A stretch of DNA of 55,914 bases from Sphingomonadaceae bacterium (GCA_947453945.1 CANGJB010000019.1:1-55914); one strand, 5' to 3'; shown: positions 32,615-41,480, counted from the first letter of the stretch. Notes: generated from the letters alone by a model not told the origin. Program-made: numbers and translations.

Positions 32615-34443
32615 CGCGTCTTGGGCTTGCGCGGCCCGCCCTGGTTCTTGGGAGCCGCGTCCTTCTGATCACGCGCGACCGAACGGTCGATATCGAGCTG
32701 GTCCTTGCTGGCCTGCGCCTTCAGCTGCGGGTGCCGGCTGTAGAGGTACTTTTGCTGCGCGATGGTGAGCAGGTTCGAGGTGATCCAGTAGATCAGGAGG
32801 CCTGCCGCGAACGGCGCCATCACGAACATCATCATCCACGGCATCAGGCTCATCACCTGCTGCTGCGCCGGGTCCATCGCCGCCGGCTGCAGCTTGAACT
32901 GCGCCCACATGGTGATGCCGAGCAGGATCGCCAGCACGCCGATCGCAAGGAACGCGGGCGGAGTGAACGGTAGCAGGCCGAAGAGGTTGAGCACATGCAG
33001 CGGATCAGGCGCAGAAAGGTCCTTGATCCAGCCGAAGAAGGGCTGGTGGCGCATCTCGATGGTCAGCACGAGCACCTTGTAGAGCGCGAAGAACACCGGG
33101 ATCTGCAGGAAGATCGGCAGGCAGCCGGCCAGCGGGTTGACCCCTTCGGCCTTGTAGAGCGCCATGATTTCCTGCTGCTGCTTCTGCTTGTCTTCCTTGA
33201 AGCGCTCCTGGATCACCTTGAGCTTGGGCTGGATGGCGCGCATCGCCGCCATCGAGGCGAACTGGCGCTGCGCCACCGGGAACATCATGCCGCGCACGAT
33301 GAGCGTGAGCAGGATGATCGCGACGCCAAAGTTGTGCACCGCGCGGAACAGCGAATCGAGCAGCCAGAAGATCGGCTTCTCGAACCAGCGGAACCAGCCC
33401 CAGTCGATCGAGAGCGAGAGGTTGGCGGCCCCTTGCTTCTCGTACGCTTCAAGCACGTTGTTTTCCTTGGCACCGGCGAAGAGCCGCACCGTCTGCGCGG
33501 TGCTCTGCCCCGGCGCCACATTGACCACCGGGTAGATCAGGTCGGCACGGAAGATATCCGGCCCCACGGCGCGGAAATCACCTTGCGGCCGCACGGCACC
33601 GGCTGCGGTGTCCGGGATAAGCGCGGAGAGCCAATAGATATCGGTGAAGCCGATCCAGTTGGCGGTGCCCGGCGGGCTGACTGTGCCGGCCGTCTTCACG
33701 TCGCCGTAGTTGTTGGCAAAGGTCACCGCGCCGTCGAATGCCGCAATCGGGCCGGAATGCACGTTCCAGGTATCGAGGCTGGCGGTCCGGTCGGTGCGGT
33801 TGACGAGCGCGAAGGGCTTGATTGCCACGGGCGCGGCCCCGGCATTGCTGACCGACTGCGTCGCCGTGATCATGTAGTTCGCATCGATCGCATAGCGGAT
33901 GGCGAAAGTCTGACCGGTGGGATTGGTCCAACGCAGCGTGATCGGCGTTGCCGGCGTGAGCCGTGCGCCGTCTGCCTGCCACACTGTGTCCGGGCCGGGC
34001 GCGGCGACTCCGTTCTGGCCGATCCAGCCGAGCTGCGCATAGTGCTGCGCCGGGGTGCCGGCGGGCGAGAACAGGCGCACCGGCGGGCTTGCCTTGTCGA
34101 GCGTTTCGCGGTGGCGGGCCAGCGTCAGATCATCGATCAGGCCGCCCATGAGGTTGATCGAGCCCTTGAGCCCCGGCGCATCGACCGGAATGCGGTGCCC
34201 GGCGGCCAGCACTTGCGCCAGATCCCGCTTTTCCAGCGCGACATCGGCTGGCGCCTGAAGGCCGCCTTCACGCGTGGGCTTGAGCGTTGGCGCAGGCGCG
34301 CCAGCCGGCACGGCACCGGGCGCGGCAGTGCTGGCGGCAGGCTTGGGCACGGGCGGATAATAGGTCCGCATCCCAAGGTCCCAGCCGATCAGCATCAGGG
34401 CCATGAGCACCATTGCCAGGATCACGTTGCGCTGATTTTCCAC
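32611..34443 (-). CDS. yidC: Membrane protein insertase YidC
   Basis: Protein of 610 residues that inserts proteins into the inner membrane with or without SecYEG. The N-terminal anchor is VILAMVLMALMLIGWDLGM; a large periplasmic beta domain fills about residues 60-360. The conserved C-terminal five-helix part holds FGVAIILLTLIVRGMMFPV, QIPVFFALYKVL and WMMMFVMAPFAAGLLIYW, with the positively charged loop including RFKEDKQKQQQEIMALYK. The tail is Lys/Arg-rich (about 40 residues), where it contacts ribosomes in relatives. GTG at 34443 is preceded by a GAGGC site. It overlaps engB by four bases. Confidence 0.96.
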   Translation of the reverse strand: MENQRNVILAMVLMALMLIGWDLGMRTYYPPVPKPAASTAAPGAVPAGAPAPTLKPTREGGLQAPADVALEKRDLAQVLAAGHRIPVDAPGLKGSINLMGGLIDDLTLARHRETLDKASPPVRLFSPAGTPAQHYAQLGWIGQNGVAAPGPDTVWQADGARLTPATPITLRWTNPTGQTFAIRYAIDANYMITATQSVSNAGAAPVAIKPFALVNRTDRTASLDTWNVHSGPIAAFDGAVTFANNYGDVKTAGTVSPPGTANWIGFTDIYWLSALIPDTAAGAVRPQGDFRAVGPDIFRADLIYPVVNVAPGQSTAQTVRLFAGAKENNVLEAYEKQGAANLSLSIDWGWFRWFEKPIFWLLDSLFRAVHNFGVAIILLTLIVRGMMFPVAQRQFASMAAMRAIQPKLKVIQERFKEDKQKQQQEIMALYKAEGVNPLAGCLPIFLQIPVFFALYKVLVLTIEMRHQPFFGWIKDLSAPDPLHVLNLFGLLPFTPPAFLAIGVLAILLGITMWAQFKLQPAAMDPAQQQVMSLMPWMMMFVMAPFAAGLLIYWITSNLLTIAQQKYLYSRHPQLKAQASKDQLDIDRSVARDQKDAAPKNQGGPRKPKTR

Positions 34444-34499
34444 TCTGCCTCGCGTTTGTATGTCTTTAGCGTGCCGGATGCGGCTTCACGGCATCGGCC

Positions 34500-34697
34500 C
34501 TAGGGAACAGGGTCGTGGCCGTGGCCACCCCAGGGATGGCAGCGCAATAGCCGCTTCACCGTCAGCCAACCACCCTTAATCGCACCGTACTTGCCGAGGG
34601 CCTCGATCGCATAGTGCGAGCAGGAGGGGCTGAAGCGGCAGGAAGGCGGAAGCACCACCGAAGGACCCAGCTGCCACAGCCGCACCAGCACGATCAT
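34500..34697 (-). CDS. yidD: Membrane protein insertion efficiency factor YidD
   Basis: Protein of 65 residues that helps YidC-dependent insertion. It is defined by three Cys in SCRFSPSCSHYAIEALGKYG, then RLLRCHPWGGHGHDPVP, which give the Cys-x-Phe-x-Pro-Ser-Cys and the terminal GGHGHDPVP hallmarks. ATG at 34697 starts an N-terminal amphipathic/hydrophobic segment. It stops 56 bases upstream of yidC and begins 11 bases after the rnpA stop, the expected gene order. Confidence 0.95.
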   Translation of the reverse strand: MIVLVRLWQLGPSVVLPPSCRFSPSCSHYAIEALGKYGAIKGGWLTVKRLLRCHPWGGHGHDPVP

Positions 34698-34708
34698 CAC
34701 GCGGCGTA

Positions 34709-35023
34709 TCAACGGCTTCTGCCCACGGATTTGCCATTCGGGCGTGGCCGGCGCGGCGGATCGCCCTTGCCGGCGGCGACGCGAGAGAGAGCGGCTTCGA
34801 GTTCCTGGCGCAGCAGCGCGAAATCGCGTTCGATCCCGGTCTCCCGGCCAATCAGCACGTGATCCGCCCCGGCAATGCCCAATGCGGGAAGCAGTTCGCG
34901 CGCCAAGGCGCGCAAGCGGCGCTTCATGCGATTGCGCGCAACCGCGTTGCCGATCCGTTTGGTGACCGTGACCCCGAAGCGCAGGGAGCCATCCGGCCGC
35001 GCGAGCGGGTTGACCAGAAGCAC
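34709..35023 (-). CDS. rnpA: Ribonuclease P protein component (N-terminus extends upstream)
   Basis: Protein subunit of RNase P that matures tRNA 5' ends. GTG at 35023 is the first ordinary start in frame and gives 104 residues with the RnpA core FGVTVTKRIGNAVARNRMKRRLR. But homology clearly extends upstream in the same frame: about 20 residues, IIAKRVDFLAANTGIRVAR and then PGF, contain the conserved aromatic F and R residues of the RnpA N-terminus. No ATG, GTG or TTG opens that part. ATT at 35086-35089 or CTG at 35161, overlapping the rpmH stop, are candidate starts. I list the conservative form; the true protein is probably longer. It lies between rpmH and yidD. Confidence 0.85.
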   Translation of the reverse strand: MLLVNPLARPDGSLRFGVTVTKRIGNAVARNRMKRRLRALARELLPALGIAGADHVLIGRETGIERDFALLRQELEAALSRVAAGKGDPPRRPRPNGKSVGRSR

Positions 35024-35157
35024 GAAACCGGGCCTTGCGACCCGGATTCCAGTGTTCGCGGCGAGAAAATCGACGCGCTTTGCAATAATGCCGAGGGCAG
35101 TGGTTCCGGGCCTGTGCCCTGCCGCATCTGCAGCAGGGGCTACTGGCGAATCCGGGA

Positions 35158-35292
35158 TCAGGCCGAAAGCTTCTTGCGGCCGCGGGCGCGGCGAGCACGA
35201 AGGATATTGCGGCCACCGACAGTTGCCGTACGGGCGCGGAAGCCGTGGCGGCGGGCACGCACGAGATTGCTGGGCTGGAAAGTGCGCTTCAT
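35158..35292 (-). CDS. rpmH: Ribosomal protein bL34
   Basis: Protein of 44 residues, very Arg/Lys-rich: it opens [18 protein letters not shown] and continues [17 protein letters not shown] with the usual bL34 end. It binds 23S rRNA in the large ribosomal subunit. It is the first gene of the rpmH-rnpA-yidD-yidC-engB group, whose start at 35292 has a 455-base untranslated stretch upstream. Confidence 0.97.
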   Translation of the reverse strand: MKRTFQPSNLVRARRHGFRARTATVGGRNILRARRARGRKKLSA

Positions 35293-35473
35293 CGGTCTGC
35301 TCTTTTCAAATGGCTCGGTATGGCGAATCGGTAAGTCCGGCCCACCTGCCTGAACAAGGGGCGGAAACAGGAGCGGGCCGATACGCTGCGATGCCCTTGC
35401 AGTCAAGCACTGCGGCGCGGCGTGGACCCTGCCGGGATGCCCGGACGAGGCGCTGCACGCAAACCATCCGGGC

Positions 35474-35506
35474 AAAAAAAAGGGCCCGGTCGTTGCCAAC
35501 CGGGCC
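35474..35506 (-). terminator. Orphan Rho-independent terminator upstream of rpmH
   Basis: On the minus strand GGCCCGGT (35506-35499) pairs perfectly with ACCGGGCC (35490-35483) around an eight-base loop, followed by eight T (35481-35474). It is 242 bases past the nearest minus-strand stop, so it either ends a long untranslated tail, or a small RNA. Confidence 0.85.
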
Positions 35507-35610
35507 TGGAAAGTTTTGGGAGAGGATGCCTGAAAGGCCATTTTCGTATGCAACTACCCCCCCTTCTTCGCAAGTGCGAAATGGGCCGCAATGGTTGCAG
35601 TTTTTGCAAT
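35474..35610 (-). ncRNA. Candidate small RNA ending in the orphan terminator
   Basis: The minus-strand segment of about 100-140 bases in front of the terminator can fold into short hairpins (TTCGC-ACTT-GCGAA, GCCT-TTC-AGGC) and has no convincing reading frame. Its 5' end is unknown; an inverted repeat TTGCA-N5-TGCAA at 35594-35608 could belong to its promoter. It matches no RNA family I recognise. The only firm fact is the terminator. Confidence 0.3.
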
Positions 35611-35747
35611 GCAATCCTCAAAATTCGCGGAGAAACGGGATTTTCGGTCCACATTACAGCGCCATGACTTGAAGTGGAAACCATAATGCCAAAACAAGAT
35701 GGGCCCCGAAGTTGCGCCGCAACATGCCCCAAGGGGAAGGCCGGCGG

Positions 35748-36527
35748 TTAGTGCGCCAGCAGCAGCGGCACCATCGAGCTATCCAGCAGCGCGCGCGAAA
35801 CCCCGCCCAGCAGCAGTTCGCGCAGCCGGCTCTTGCCGAACAGGCCCATTACGATGAGCCCCGCGCCCAGTTCTTGGGCCTTGTCGGCAATCGTTGCAGC
35901 GATCGGGCCGGTCCGCGGCACCTCGTGCACTTCGGCATGGATATCGTGGCGCGAGAGGTAGGAGGCGGCATCGCGCGCTGGGAAGCAATCTTCGTGCTCC
36001 CGCACCATCAGGATATGGACGCTGCTGGCAAGGGCGAGCAGCGGCAGCGCGGCGCGCATCGCGGCCGCTGCTTCATGGCCGCCATCCCATGCCACGAGCG
36101 CCGGTTTGTCGAACGTCAGCAGCGGCAAGCCGCGCGGAAGCGCGATGACCGGGCAGCGCGAGCCCAGCGCAACCTCCTCGAGCGCCGGATCATCGAGGCT
36201 GGCAACGATGCAATCGGTAAAGCGCGCCGCCGCCGCGACACTCTCGACCCGGCCCTGATCGGTCAGCACAATATCGAAGGGCACATCCTGGCTGGAAAGG
36301 CGCGCATCAAGGTCCGTGCCAAGCTGTTCGTCGGCCGCGCGCACTTCGTTGATCACTTCGGCGGAAATGGCCGCGCCGCCAAACGGCTCCCACAGCGCCA
36401 TCTGCGCAAAAGGCGTGGCGATCTGGAACGAGACATGGCCGCGCATGGCCCGCGCGAGCGACAGCGCAGTCTCCACGCGGTCATCGAGCGTATCGGCGGT
36501 ATCTGCCGGGCATAGAATGGAGCGCAT
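35748..36527 (-). CDS. Universal stress protein family
   Basis: Protein of 259 residues with two USP-like halves. The C-terminal half is the more typical: ELGAGLIVMGLFGKSRLRELLLGG and then SRALLDSSMVPLLL (core VMGLFGKSRLRELLLGGVS), the ATP-binding G-x2-G-x9-G-type region. The N-terminal half (RSILCPADTADTLDDRV onwards) is degenerate. ATG at 36527 has a textbook ribosome site, AAGGAGG, seven bases upstream. It is divergent from the HAD gene, sharing a 158-base promoter region. USPs respond to stress or energy state; the signal here is unknown. Confidence 0.88.
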   Translation of the reverse strand: MRSILCPADTADTLDDRVETALSLARAMRGHVSFQIATPFAQMALWEPFGGAAISAEVINEVRAADEQLGTDLDARLSSQDVPFDIVLTDQGRVESVAAAARFTDCIVASLDDPALEEVALGSRCPVIALPRGLPLLTFDKPALVAWDGGHEAAAAMRAALPLLALASSVHILMVREHEDCFPARDAASYLSRHDIHAEVHEVPRTGPIAATIADKAQELGAGLIVMGLFGKSRLRELLLGGVSRALLDSSMVPLLLAH

Positions 36528-36685
36528 GTGGATCCTCCTTGGATTGGGGCGATGGAACACCATTGCGCCCGTTCCGGACGAAAGCCCAATGATCCATATC
36601 AATTTGGCGCCCCATCGTTCTGGTAGCCTTGCACACACCGTGCTGACCGCTATGCCGCAGAGCCGGACAACAAGGAGCGGACAGC

Positions 36686-37354
36686 GTGACGGAACGGACA
36701 ATCGCGGCGGTGATCTTCGATTTTGGCGGGGTGATCACCTCTTCCCCGTTCGAAGCGTTCAACCGCCTGGAAGCGGAGCGCGGCCTGCCGCAGGATTTCG
36801 TGCGCCGGGTCAACGCGATCAATCCGGACAGCAACGCCTGGGCCCGCTTTGAGCGCGCCGAAGTGAGCGCCGCCGAATTCGATGCGCTGTTTGCCGAGGA
36901 AGCCCGTGCGCAGGGTTTTGAGCTGAGCGGCAGGGATGTGCTGAGCGTGCTGGCAGGCGCAGTGCGACCGGCGATGGTGCGCGCGCTCGACCAGCTCAAG
37001 GCCGCTGGCTATCGCATCGCCTGCATCACCAACAATGTGCCAACCGGGCCCCAAGGACTTCGGGGTGCCGGACTCGCCCGCAGCGAAGACCGCAGCGACG
37101 CGCTGGAGCAAATCTTCGCGCGCTTCGAACACACGATCGAAAGCAGCAAGGCCGGCGTGCGCAAGCCCGATCCGCGTATCTATCTGATGATGTGCGAAAA
37201 GCTGGGGCTGGAGCCGGCGGCCTGCGTCTATCTCGACGACCTGGGCGTGAACTGCAAACCGGCTGCGCAGCTTGGCATGGCTGCGATCAAGGTGACCGGC
37301 GAAGCGCAGGCGCTCGCCGATCTTTCAGCGCTGCTGTCGCTCCCGCTGGGGTGA
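36686..37354 (+). CDS. HAD-IA hydrolase of the sEH-N/ACAD10-like type
   Basis: Phosphatase-like protein of 222 residues. Motif I reads VIFDFGGVITSSPF, with the nucleophile Asp followed by FGG, as in the N-terminal domain of soluble epoxide hydrolase and ACAD10; motif II is ACITNNVPTG, motif III is the Lys in SKAGVRKPDPRIY, and motif IV is VYLDDLGVNCKPA. The start is GTG at 36686. It precedes the CoA-transferase genes by 54 bases. The substrate is unknown. Confidence 0.88.
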   Translation: MTERTIAAVIFDFGGVITSSPFEAFNRLEAERGLPQDFVRRVNAINPDSNAWARFERAEVSAAEFDALFAEEARAQGFELSGRDVLSVLAGAVRPAMVRALDQLKAAGYRIACITNNVPTGPQGLRGAGLARSEDRSDALEQIFARFEHTIESSKAGVRKPDPRIYLMMCEKLGLEPAACVYLDDLGVNCKPAAQLGMAAIKVTGEAQALADLSALLSLPLG

Positions 37355-37408
37355 CAAGCGGCGCCTGCGCGCTAGAGAAGCAGTGGATTGCAAAGGAGCC
37401 GGATTCGC

Positions 37409-38119
37409 GTGGCCAAAAAGCTCTACCCCGATGCCGCCAGTGCCCTTGATGGGCTGCTGCGCGATGGTCTGCTGATCGCCTGCGGGGGCTTTGGCCTTTG
37501 CGGAATCCCTGAGCGCCTGATCGATGCGGTGCGCGAAAGCGGGGTGAAGGACCTGACCTTCGCCAGCAACAACGCCGGGATCGACAACGAAGGCATCGGC
37601 AAGCTGCTGCGCACGCGGCAGGTAAAGAAGATGATCGCCAGCTACGTCGGCGAGAACAAGGAGTTCGAGCGCCAGTATCTTTCGGGCGAGCTCGAAGTGG
37701 AATTCTCCCCCCAAGGCACGCTGGCCGAGCGGATGCGCGCAGGCGGCGCGGGCATCCCGGGCTTCTACACCAAGACCGGCGTCGGAACCTTGGTGGCTGA
37801 AGGCAAGGAAGTGAAGGCCTTCGGCGGACAGGATTACATCCTCGAAGAAGGCATCTTCGCCGATCTCGCGCTGGTGAAGGCGTGGAAGGCGGACGAGACC
37901 GGCAACGTCGTGTTCCGCAAGACCGCGCGCAATTTCAACGTGCCTGCCGCCACGTGCGGCAAGGTCTGCGTGGTCGAGGTGGAAGAGATCGTCCCCACCG
38001 GCAGCCTCGATCCGGACGGCATCCACCTGCCGGGCGTCTATGTCCAACGCCTGATCGTGGGTTCGCCCTATGACAAGAAGATCGAATTCCGCACCACCCG
38101 CAACACGGATGTCGGCTGA
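37409..38119 (+). CDS. scoA: Succinyl-CoA:3-ketoacid CoA-transferase subunit A
   Basis: Subunit of 236 residues of the enzyme that activates acetoacetate with succinyl-CoA. It contains [18 protein letters not shown], the family signature near the N-terminus, [34 protein letters not shown] and [15 protein letters not shown] at 37409 is preceded by AAGGAG about 11 bases away; TTG at 37388 is an alternative. The stop shares bases with the subunit B start (TGATG), so the two subunits are translationally coupled. Confidence 0.95.
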   Translation: MAKKLYPDAASALDGLLRDGLLIACGGFGLCGIPERLIDAVRESGVKDLTFASNNAGIDNEGIGKLLRTRQVKKMIASYVGENKEFERQYLSGELEVEFSPQGTLAERMRAGGAGIPGFYTKTGVGTLVAEGKEVKAFGGQDYILEEGIFADLALVKAWKADETGNVVFRKTARNFNVPAATCGKVCVVEVEEIVPTGSLDPDGIHLPGVYVQRLIVGSPYDKKIEFRTTRNTDVG

Positions 38120-38778
38120 TGACCAAGCATGATGGCATGACCGCAGGCTGGACCCGCGACCAGATGGCCGCCCGCGCCGCGCGCGAACTGCAGGACGGCT
38201 TCTATGTGAACCTCGGCATCGGTATCCCGACGCTGGTGGCGAACCATATCCCGCATGGGATGACCGTCACGCTGCAGAGCGAGAACGGCATGCTGGGCAT
38301 CGGGCCCTTCCCGCTGGCCGGCGAGGAAGACGCCGATCTCATCAACGCGGGCAAGCAGACGATCAGCGAACTGCCGCAGACCGCCTATTTCGACAGCGCG
38401 CAGAGCTTTGCCATGATCCGCGGCGGGCATATCGACCTCACCGTTCTGGGCGCGATGGAAGTGGCCGAGAACGGCGACATCGCCAACTGGATGGTGCCCG
38501 GCAAGATGATCAAGGGCATGGGCGGCGCGATGGACCTTGTCGCGGGCGTCAAGAAGATCATCGTGGTGATGGAGCACTGCGCCAAGGATGGCAGCCCGAA
38601 GTTCATTCCGGCGTGCACCCTGCCACTGACGGGCAAAGGCGTCGTCGACATGGTGATCACCGATCTCGCAGTGTTTGCGCGGGCAGACCATGCCTCGCCC
38701 TTCCGCCTGATCGAACTGGCTCCGGGCGTGAGCGCGGAGGACCTGCGCGCGAAGACGACCGCGCACTACGTGGAGTAA
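38119..38778 (+). CDS. scoB: Succinyl-CoA:3-ketoacid CoA-transferase subunit B
   Basis: Subunit of 219 residues carrying the catalytic glutamate in [12 protein letters not shown]. Other family segments are [48 protein letters not shown] and [12 protein letters not shown]. It starts at the TGATG junction with subunit A. With the 3-hydroxybutyryl-CoA dehydrogenase elsewhere in the window it suggests that ketone bodies or butyrate-type acids are used, although the genes are 10 kb apart. Confidence 0.96.
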   Translation: MTKHDGMTAGWTRDQMAARAARELQDGFYVNLGIGIPTLVANHIPHGMTVTLQSENGMLGIGPFPLAGEEDADLINAGKQTISELPQTAYFDSAQSFAMIRGGHIDLTVLGAMEVAENGDIANWMVPGKMIKGMGGAMDLVAGVKKIIVVMEHCAKDGSPKFIPACTLPLTGKGVVDMVITDLAVFARADHASPFRLIELAPGVSAEDLRAKTTAHYVE

Positions 38779-38784
38779 GCCCCG

Positions 38785-39468
38785 ATGGCCTATACCCTGA
38801 TCACTGCGAACCGGAACTATTCGAGCTGGTCGCTGCGGCCGTGGCTGCTGATGAAGGCGCTGGGCATTCCTTTTACCGACCGGCTGGAGCCCTTCACCAA
38901 GCCTTCGAACTACGACGAGTTCCGCGCGTTCTCGCCCACTGGCCAAGTGCCGGCACTGGTGGATGACGGCGTGACGGTGTGGGATTCGCTGGGCATCACA
39001 CTCTATCTGGCGGGCCGGCATGAGGGCGTGTGGCCCGCAGATCCCGCAGCCCGCGCCTTTGCGCAGTGCGCTGTCACCGAAATGCACGGCGGCTTTTCGG
39101 CACTGCGCAATGATTGCACCATGAACGTGGGCGTGCGGGTGACACCACGCCCGATGCGCCCCGCGCTGGTGCGCGATGTAGCGCGGGTGCGGGAGATATT
39201 CGAAGAGGGCCTCGCGCGCTTCGGCGGGCCGTGGCTGGCGGGCGAGGCGTTCACCGTGCTCGATGCGTTCTTTGCGCCGGTTGCCTTCCGCGTCCGCACT
39301 TATGGCCTCGACGTGGGCAAGGGACAGGCCTGGGTGGACCATGTGATCGCCCATCCTGCCATGCAGGAATGGGAAGCGGCGGCGCTGGCCGAGACATGGC
39401 GCGAAGTGGGCCATGAGGAAGAGCTGCTGGCCTGCGGGGCGATCACCGCCGATTACCGGCAGGCTTAG
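38785..39468 (+). CDS. Glutathione S-transferase family protein
   Basis: Protein of 227 residues, a paralogue of the GST at 29175-29843. It opens YTLITANRNYSSWSLRPWLL, has PTGQVPALVDDGVTVWDSLGI for glutathione binding, and a helical C-terminal domain with EMHGGFSALRND. It begins six bases after the scoB stop, so it is read with the CoA-transferase genes. The last four bases overlap the convergent DUF983 gene. Substrate is unknown. Confidence 0.9.
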   Translation: MAYTLITANRNYSSWSLRPWLLMKALGIPFTDRLEPFTKPSNYDEFRAFSPTGQVPALVDDGVTVWDSLGITLYLAGRHEGVWPADPAARAFAQCAVTEMHGGFSALRNDCTMNVGVRVTPRPMRPALVRDVARVREIFEEGLARFGGPWLAGEAFTVLDAFFAPVAFRVRTYGLDVGKGQAWVDHVIAHPAMQEWEAAALAETWREVGHEEELLACGAITADYRQA

Positions 39469-39887
39469 GGCTTCTCGTCCGCCTTCTCGCGCGCGTTGAG
39501 CTGGGCCCAGAGGCCTTCCGTGCCTGCTTCCATCGCGTGGTTGATGTATTGTGAGGCAGCAAGCCAGCCCTTGAACGGGCGCATGGATGCAACGCAGCCG
39601 AGCAAGAGGATCGGCAGCGAGGTGAACACGTGCACCCACCACGGCGGATCGAACTTCACCTGAACATAGACCACCACGAACACCAACGGGAACGCAGTGA
39701 GGCACAGCGCGAAGAACGCGGGGCCATCATCCGTCTGCGCATAGCCGAAATCGAGGCCGCATTTGTCACAGGTCTTCGCGAGCTTGAGCCAGCCGGCGAA
39801 CATGTGGCCCTCGCCGCAGCGCGGGCACTTGCCCTGCCAGCCGCAGCGCAGGATCCAGGCGAGCTTCGGGTTTGAAATCAGGGCCAT
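39465..39887 (-). CDS. DUF983 membrane protein with zinc-ribbon motif
   Basis: Protein of 140 residues. The N-terminal half has two Cys pairs, CPRCGEGHMF and CDKCGLDFGYA, a likely zinc ribbon, separated by LKLAKT. Two membrane helices follow (FFALCLTAFPLVFVVVYV and VHVFTSLPILLLGCVASM), and the tail is charged. This is the DUF983 arrangement, common in alphaproteobacteria; function is unknown. It lies 39 bases downstream of the MFS transporter stop in the opposite direction of the GST. Confidence 0.88.
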   Translation of the reverse strand: MALISNPKLAWILRCGWQGKCPRCGEGHMFAGWLKLAKTCDKCGLDFGYAQTDDGPAFFALCLTAFPLVFVVVYVQVKFDPPWWVHVFTSLPILLLGCVASMRPFKGWLAASQYINHAMEAGTEGLWAQLNAREKADEKP

Positions 39888-39926
39888 GAGCGGTCGTTAG
39901 ACCTCGCCGAACCCGCCAGCAACCGC

Positions 39927-41480
39927 TTAGTGGTCAGCCGCAGCCGCCTGCATCGGCGGGCCGCCCGTGGCAGGCTTGCCGGCCTTCACGAAGAACAGCA
40001 CCGGGATCGAGGCCCAGCAGAGCAAGCCCATCATGTAGAAATCGTTGAGGTAGCCGATCATCGCGGCCTGCTTGTTGACCATGCCGTCGACCATTCGCAT
40101 CCCCGCCTCGGAAACGCCGCCATAGGCGGTAATCCGGTCGAGATCGAAGGGCACGCTCATCCGCGTGATCTGCGCGCCCATCTCTGCATGGTTCACCTGC
40201 ACATTGCGCGCGAGCATGAACGTGCACACCGCGATGCCGATCGAGGCGCCGATGGAACGCATAAGATTGTTGAGGCCCGCGGCATCGGTGCGCAGTTCCG
40301 GCGGCAGCGTGGCAAAGGCGATCAGGTTGATCGGCATGATCGTGAAGCTGATGCCCACCCCCTGAATCAGGCCGGTGATGAAGATCGGCGCCATCGGCAT
40401 ATCGGGCGACCAGCCCGACATGAGCCACAGCGACCAGCCCGAAAGCCCCATCCCGATGGTGAGCGCAATGCGCGGATCCATCCGCGTGATCCACCGCCCC
40501 AGCAGCGTGATCGTGACGAGAAGGCCGATCCCGCGCGGCGCGAGCAGCCAGCCAGCGTCGACCGCCGGATAGCCATAGATGCCCTGGAGCAGCCCCGGCA
40601 GCAGCGCGAGCACCGCCATCATCACGCAGCCGATCAGGAACATGAAGATGAGGCTGGCGACGAAATTTGCATCGGCAAACATGCGCCCCGGGAACAGCGG
40701 CTTATCGGCCGTCACAAGGTGGACTACCGCCATCCACGCGCTGCAGGCCCAGATCACGGCATAGGTCACCACTTCGGCGCTCCCGAACCAGTCCTGCGAG
40801 GGGCCGCGATCGAGCATGAGCTGGAACGAGGCGAGCGCGAGCGCAACGAGCAGCCAGCCGGTGAGGTCGATCGGGCGGCGGAGCGCGGGCTGGCGCGGCA
40901 AGAGCCACCAGAGCACGAAGCCGCAGGCAATCCCGATCGGCACATTGATGAAGAACACCCAGCGCCACGAATAGCTTTCGGTGATGTAGCCGCCGAGCAG
41001 CGGTCCGGCGATGGGGCCCAGCATCACGCCTTGCGTGAACAGCGCCATCATCTTGGGGCGCTCTTCGGTGGTGCTCGAATTGAGCATCACGGTCTGCGCG
41101 AAGGGCGAGAGGAAGGCGCCGCCAACGCCCTGGATCACACGGAACGCCACCATCTGTTCAAGGTTCTGTGCCAATCCGCACAGGATCGAGGCAGCCGTGA
41201 AGGCCACCACCGAAAGCGTGAAGATCAGGCGAATGCCGAACCGATCCACCAGCCAGCCGCCAAGCGGCAGCGCCACGGCTGAGGCGAGAACATAGCTCGT
41301 CAGCACCCAGCTGATCGTTTCCTGCGTCGCGGAAAGCGAGGCTTCCATATGCGGCAGCGCGACATTGGCGATGGTGGTATCGAGCACCTGCATGACCATA
41401 GCGGCCATCACCGCCGTGAACAGCAGCGGACGGTGGTTGACCAGCCAGGCGGGCGGCTGGGAGCTACTTGCTGCCGACAT
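39927..41480 (-). CDS. Drug-resistance MFS transporter, DHA2 (EmrB/QacA) type
   Basis: Inner-membrane proton antiporter of 517 residues with about 14 hydrophobic segments. Hallmarks are VMQVLDTTIANVALPHME (motif D1), GWLVDRFGIRLIF (motif A), RVIQGVGGAFLSPFAQTV (motif B) and GPLLGGYI with the antiporter motif C. The start overlaps the end of the HlyD gene by 17 bases. With that periplasmic adaptor it should form a tripartite pump; the outer-membrane channel is not in the window. Substrates are unknown. Confidence 0.93.
   Translation of the reverse strand: MSAASSSQPPAWLVNHRPLLFTAVMAAMVMQVLDTTIANVALPHMEASLSATQETISWVLTSYVLASAVALPLGGWLVDRFGIRLIFTLSVVAFTAASILCGLAQNLEQMVAFRVIQGVGGAFLSPFAQTVMLNSSTTEERPKMMALFTQGVMLGPIAGPLLGGYITESYSWRWVFFINVPIGIACGFVLWWLLPRQPALRRPIDLTGWLLVALALASFQLMLDRGPSQDWFGSAEVVTYAVIWACSAWMAVVHLVTADKPLFPGRMFADANFVASLIFMFLIGCVMMAVLALLPGLLQGIYGYPAVDAGWLLAPRGIGLLVTITLLGRWITRMDPRIALTIGMGLSGWSLWLMSGWSPDMPMAPIFITGLIQGVGISFTIMPINLIAFATLPPELRTDAAGLNNLMRSIGASIGIAVCTFMLARNVQVNHAEMGAQITRMSVPFDLDRITAYGGVSEAGMRMVDGMVNKQAAMIGYLNDFYMMGLLCWASIPVLFFVKAGKPATGGPPMQAAAADH

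Larger units (their letters stand above)
35293..35747. other. Gene-free region between rpmH and the universal stress protein gene
   Basis: No gene was seen in these 455 bases. They should carry the rpmH promoter (minus strand) nearest the gene. A complete minus-strand terminator lies at 35474-35506, far behind the stress-protein stop at 35748. Upstream of the terminator lie TTGCAGTTTTTGCAA (35594-35608) as an inverted repeat and small hairpins TTCGC/GCGAA and GCCT/AGGC. Confidence 0.55.

Noticed and set aside
32995..34503. Plus-strand open frame of about 500 codons across yidC
   Set aside because: Shadow of yidC, with no motif and poor codon use.
35306..35614. Cys-rich short frame upstream of rpmH
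   Set aside because: It runs through the terminator hairpin and its T-run, and starts at TTG without ribosome site.
38068..39705. Minus-strand open frame of about 545 codons
   Set aside because: Antisense to scoB and GST genes, His/Arg/Ala-rich and without domain signs.
39930..41282. Plus-strand open frame of 450 codons
   Set aside because: Mirror of the MFS gene; composition dominated by His, Arg, Asp and Glu.
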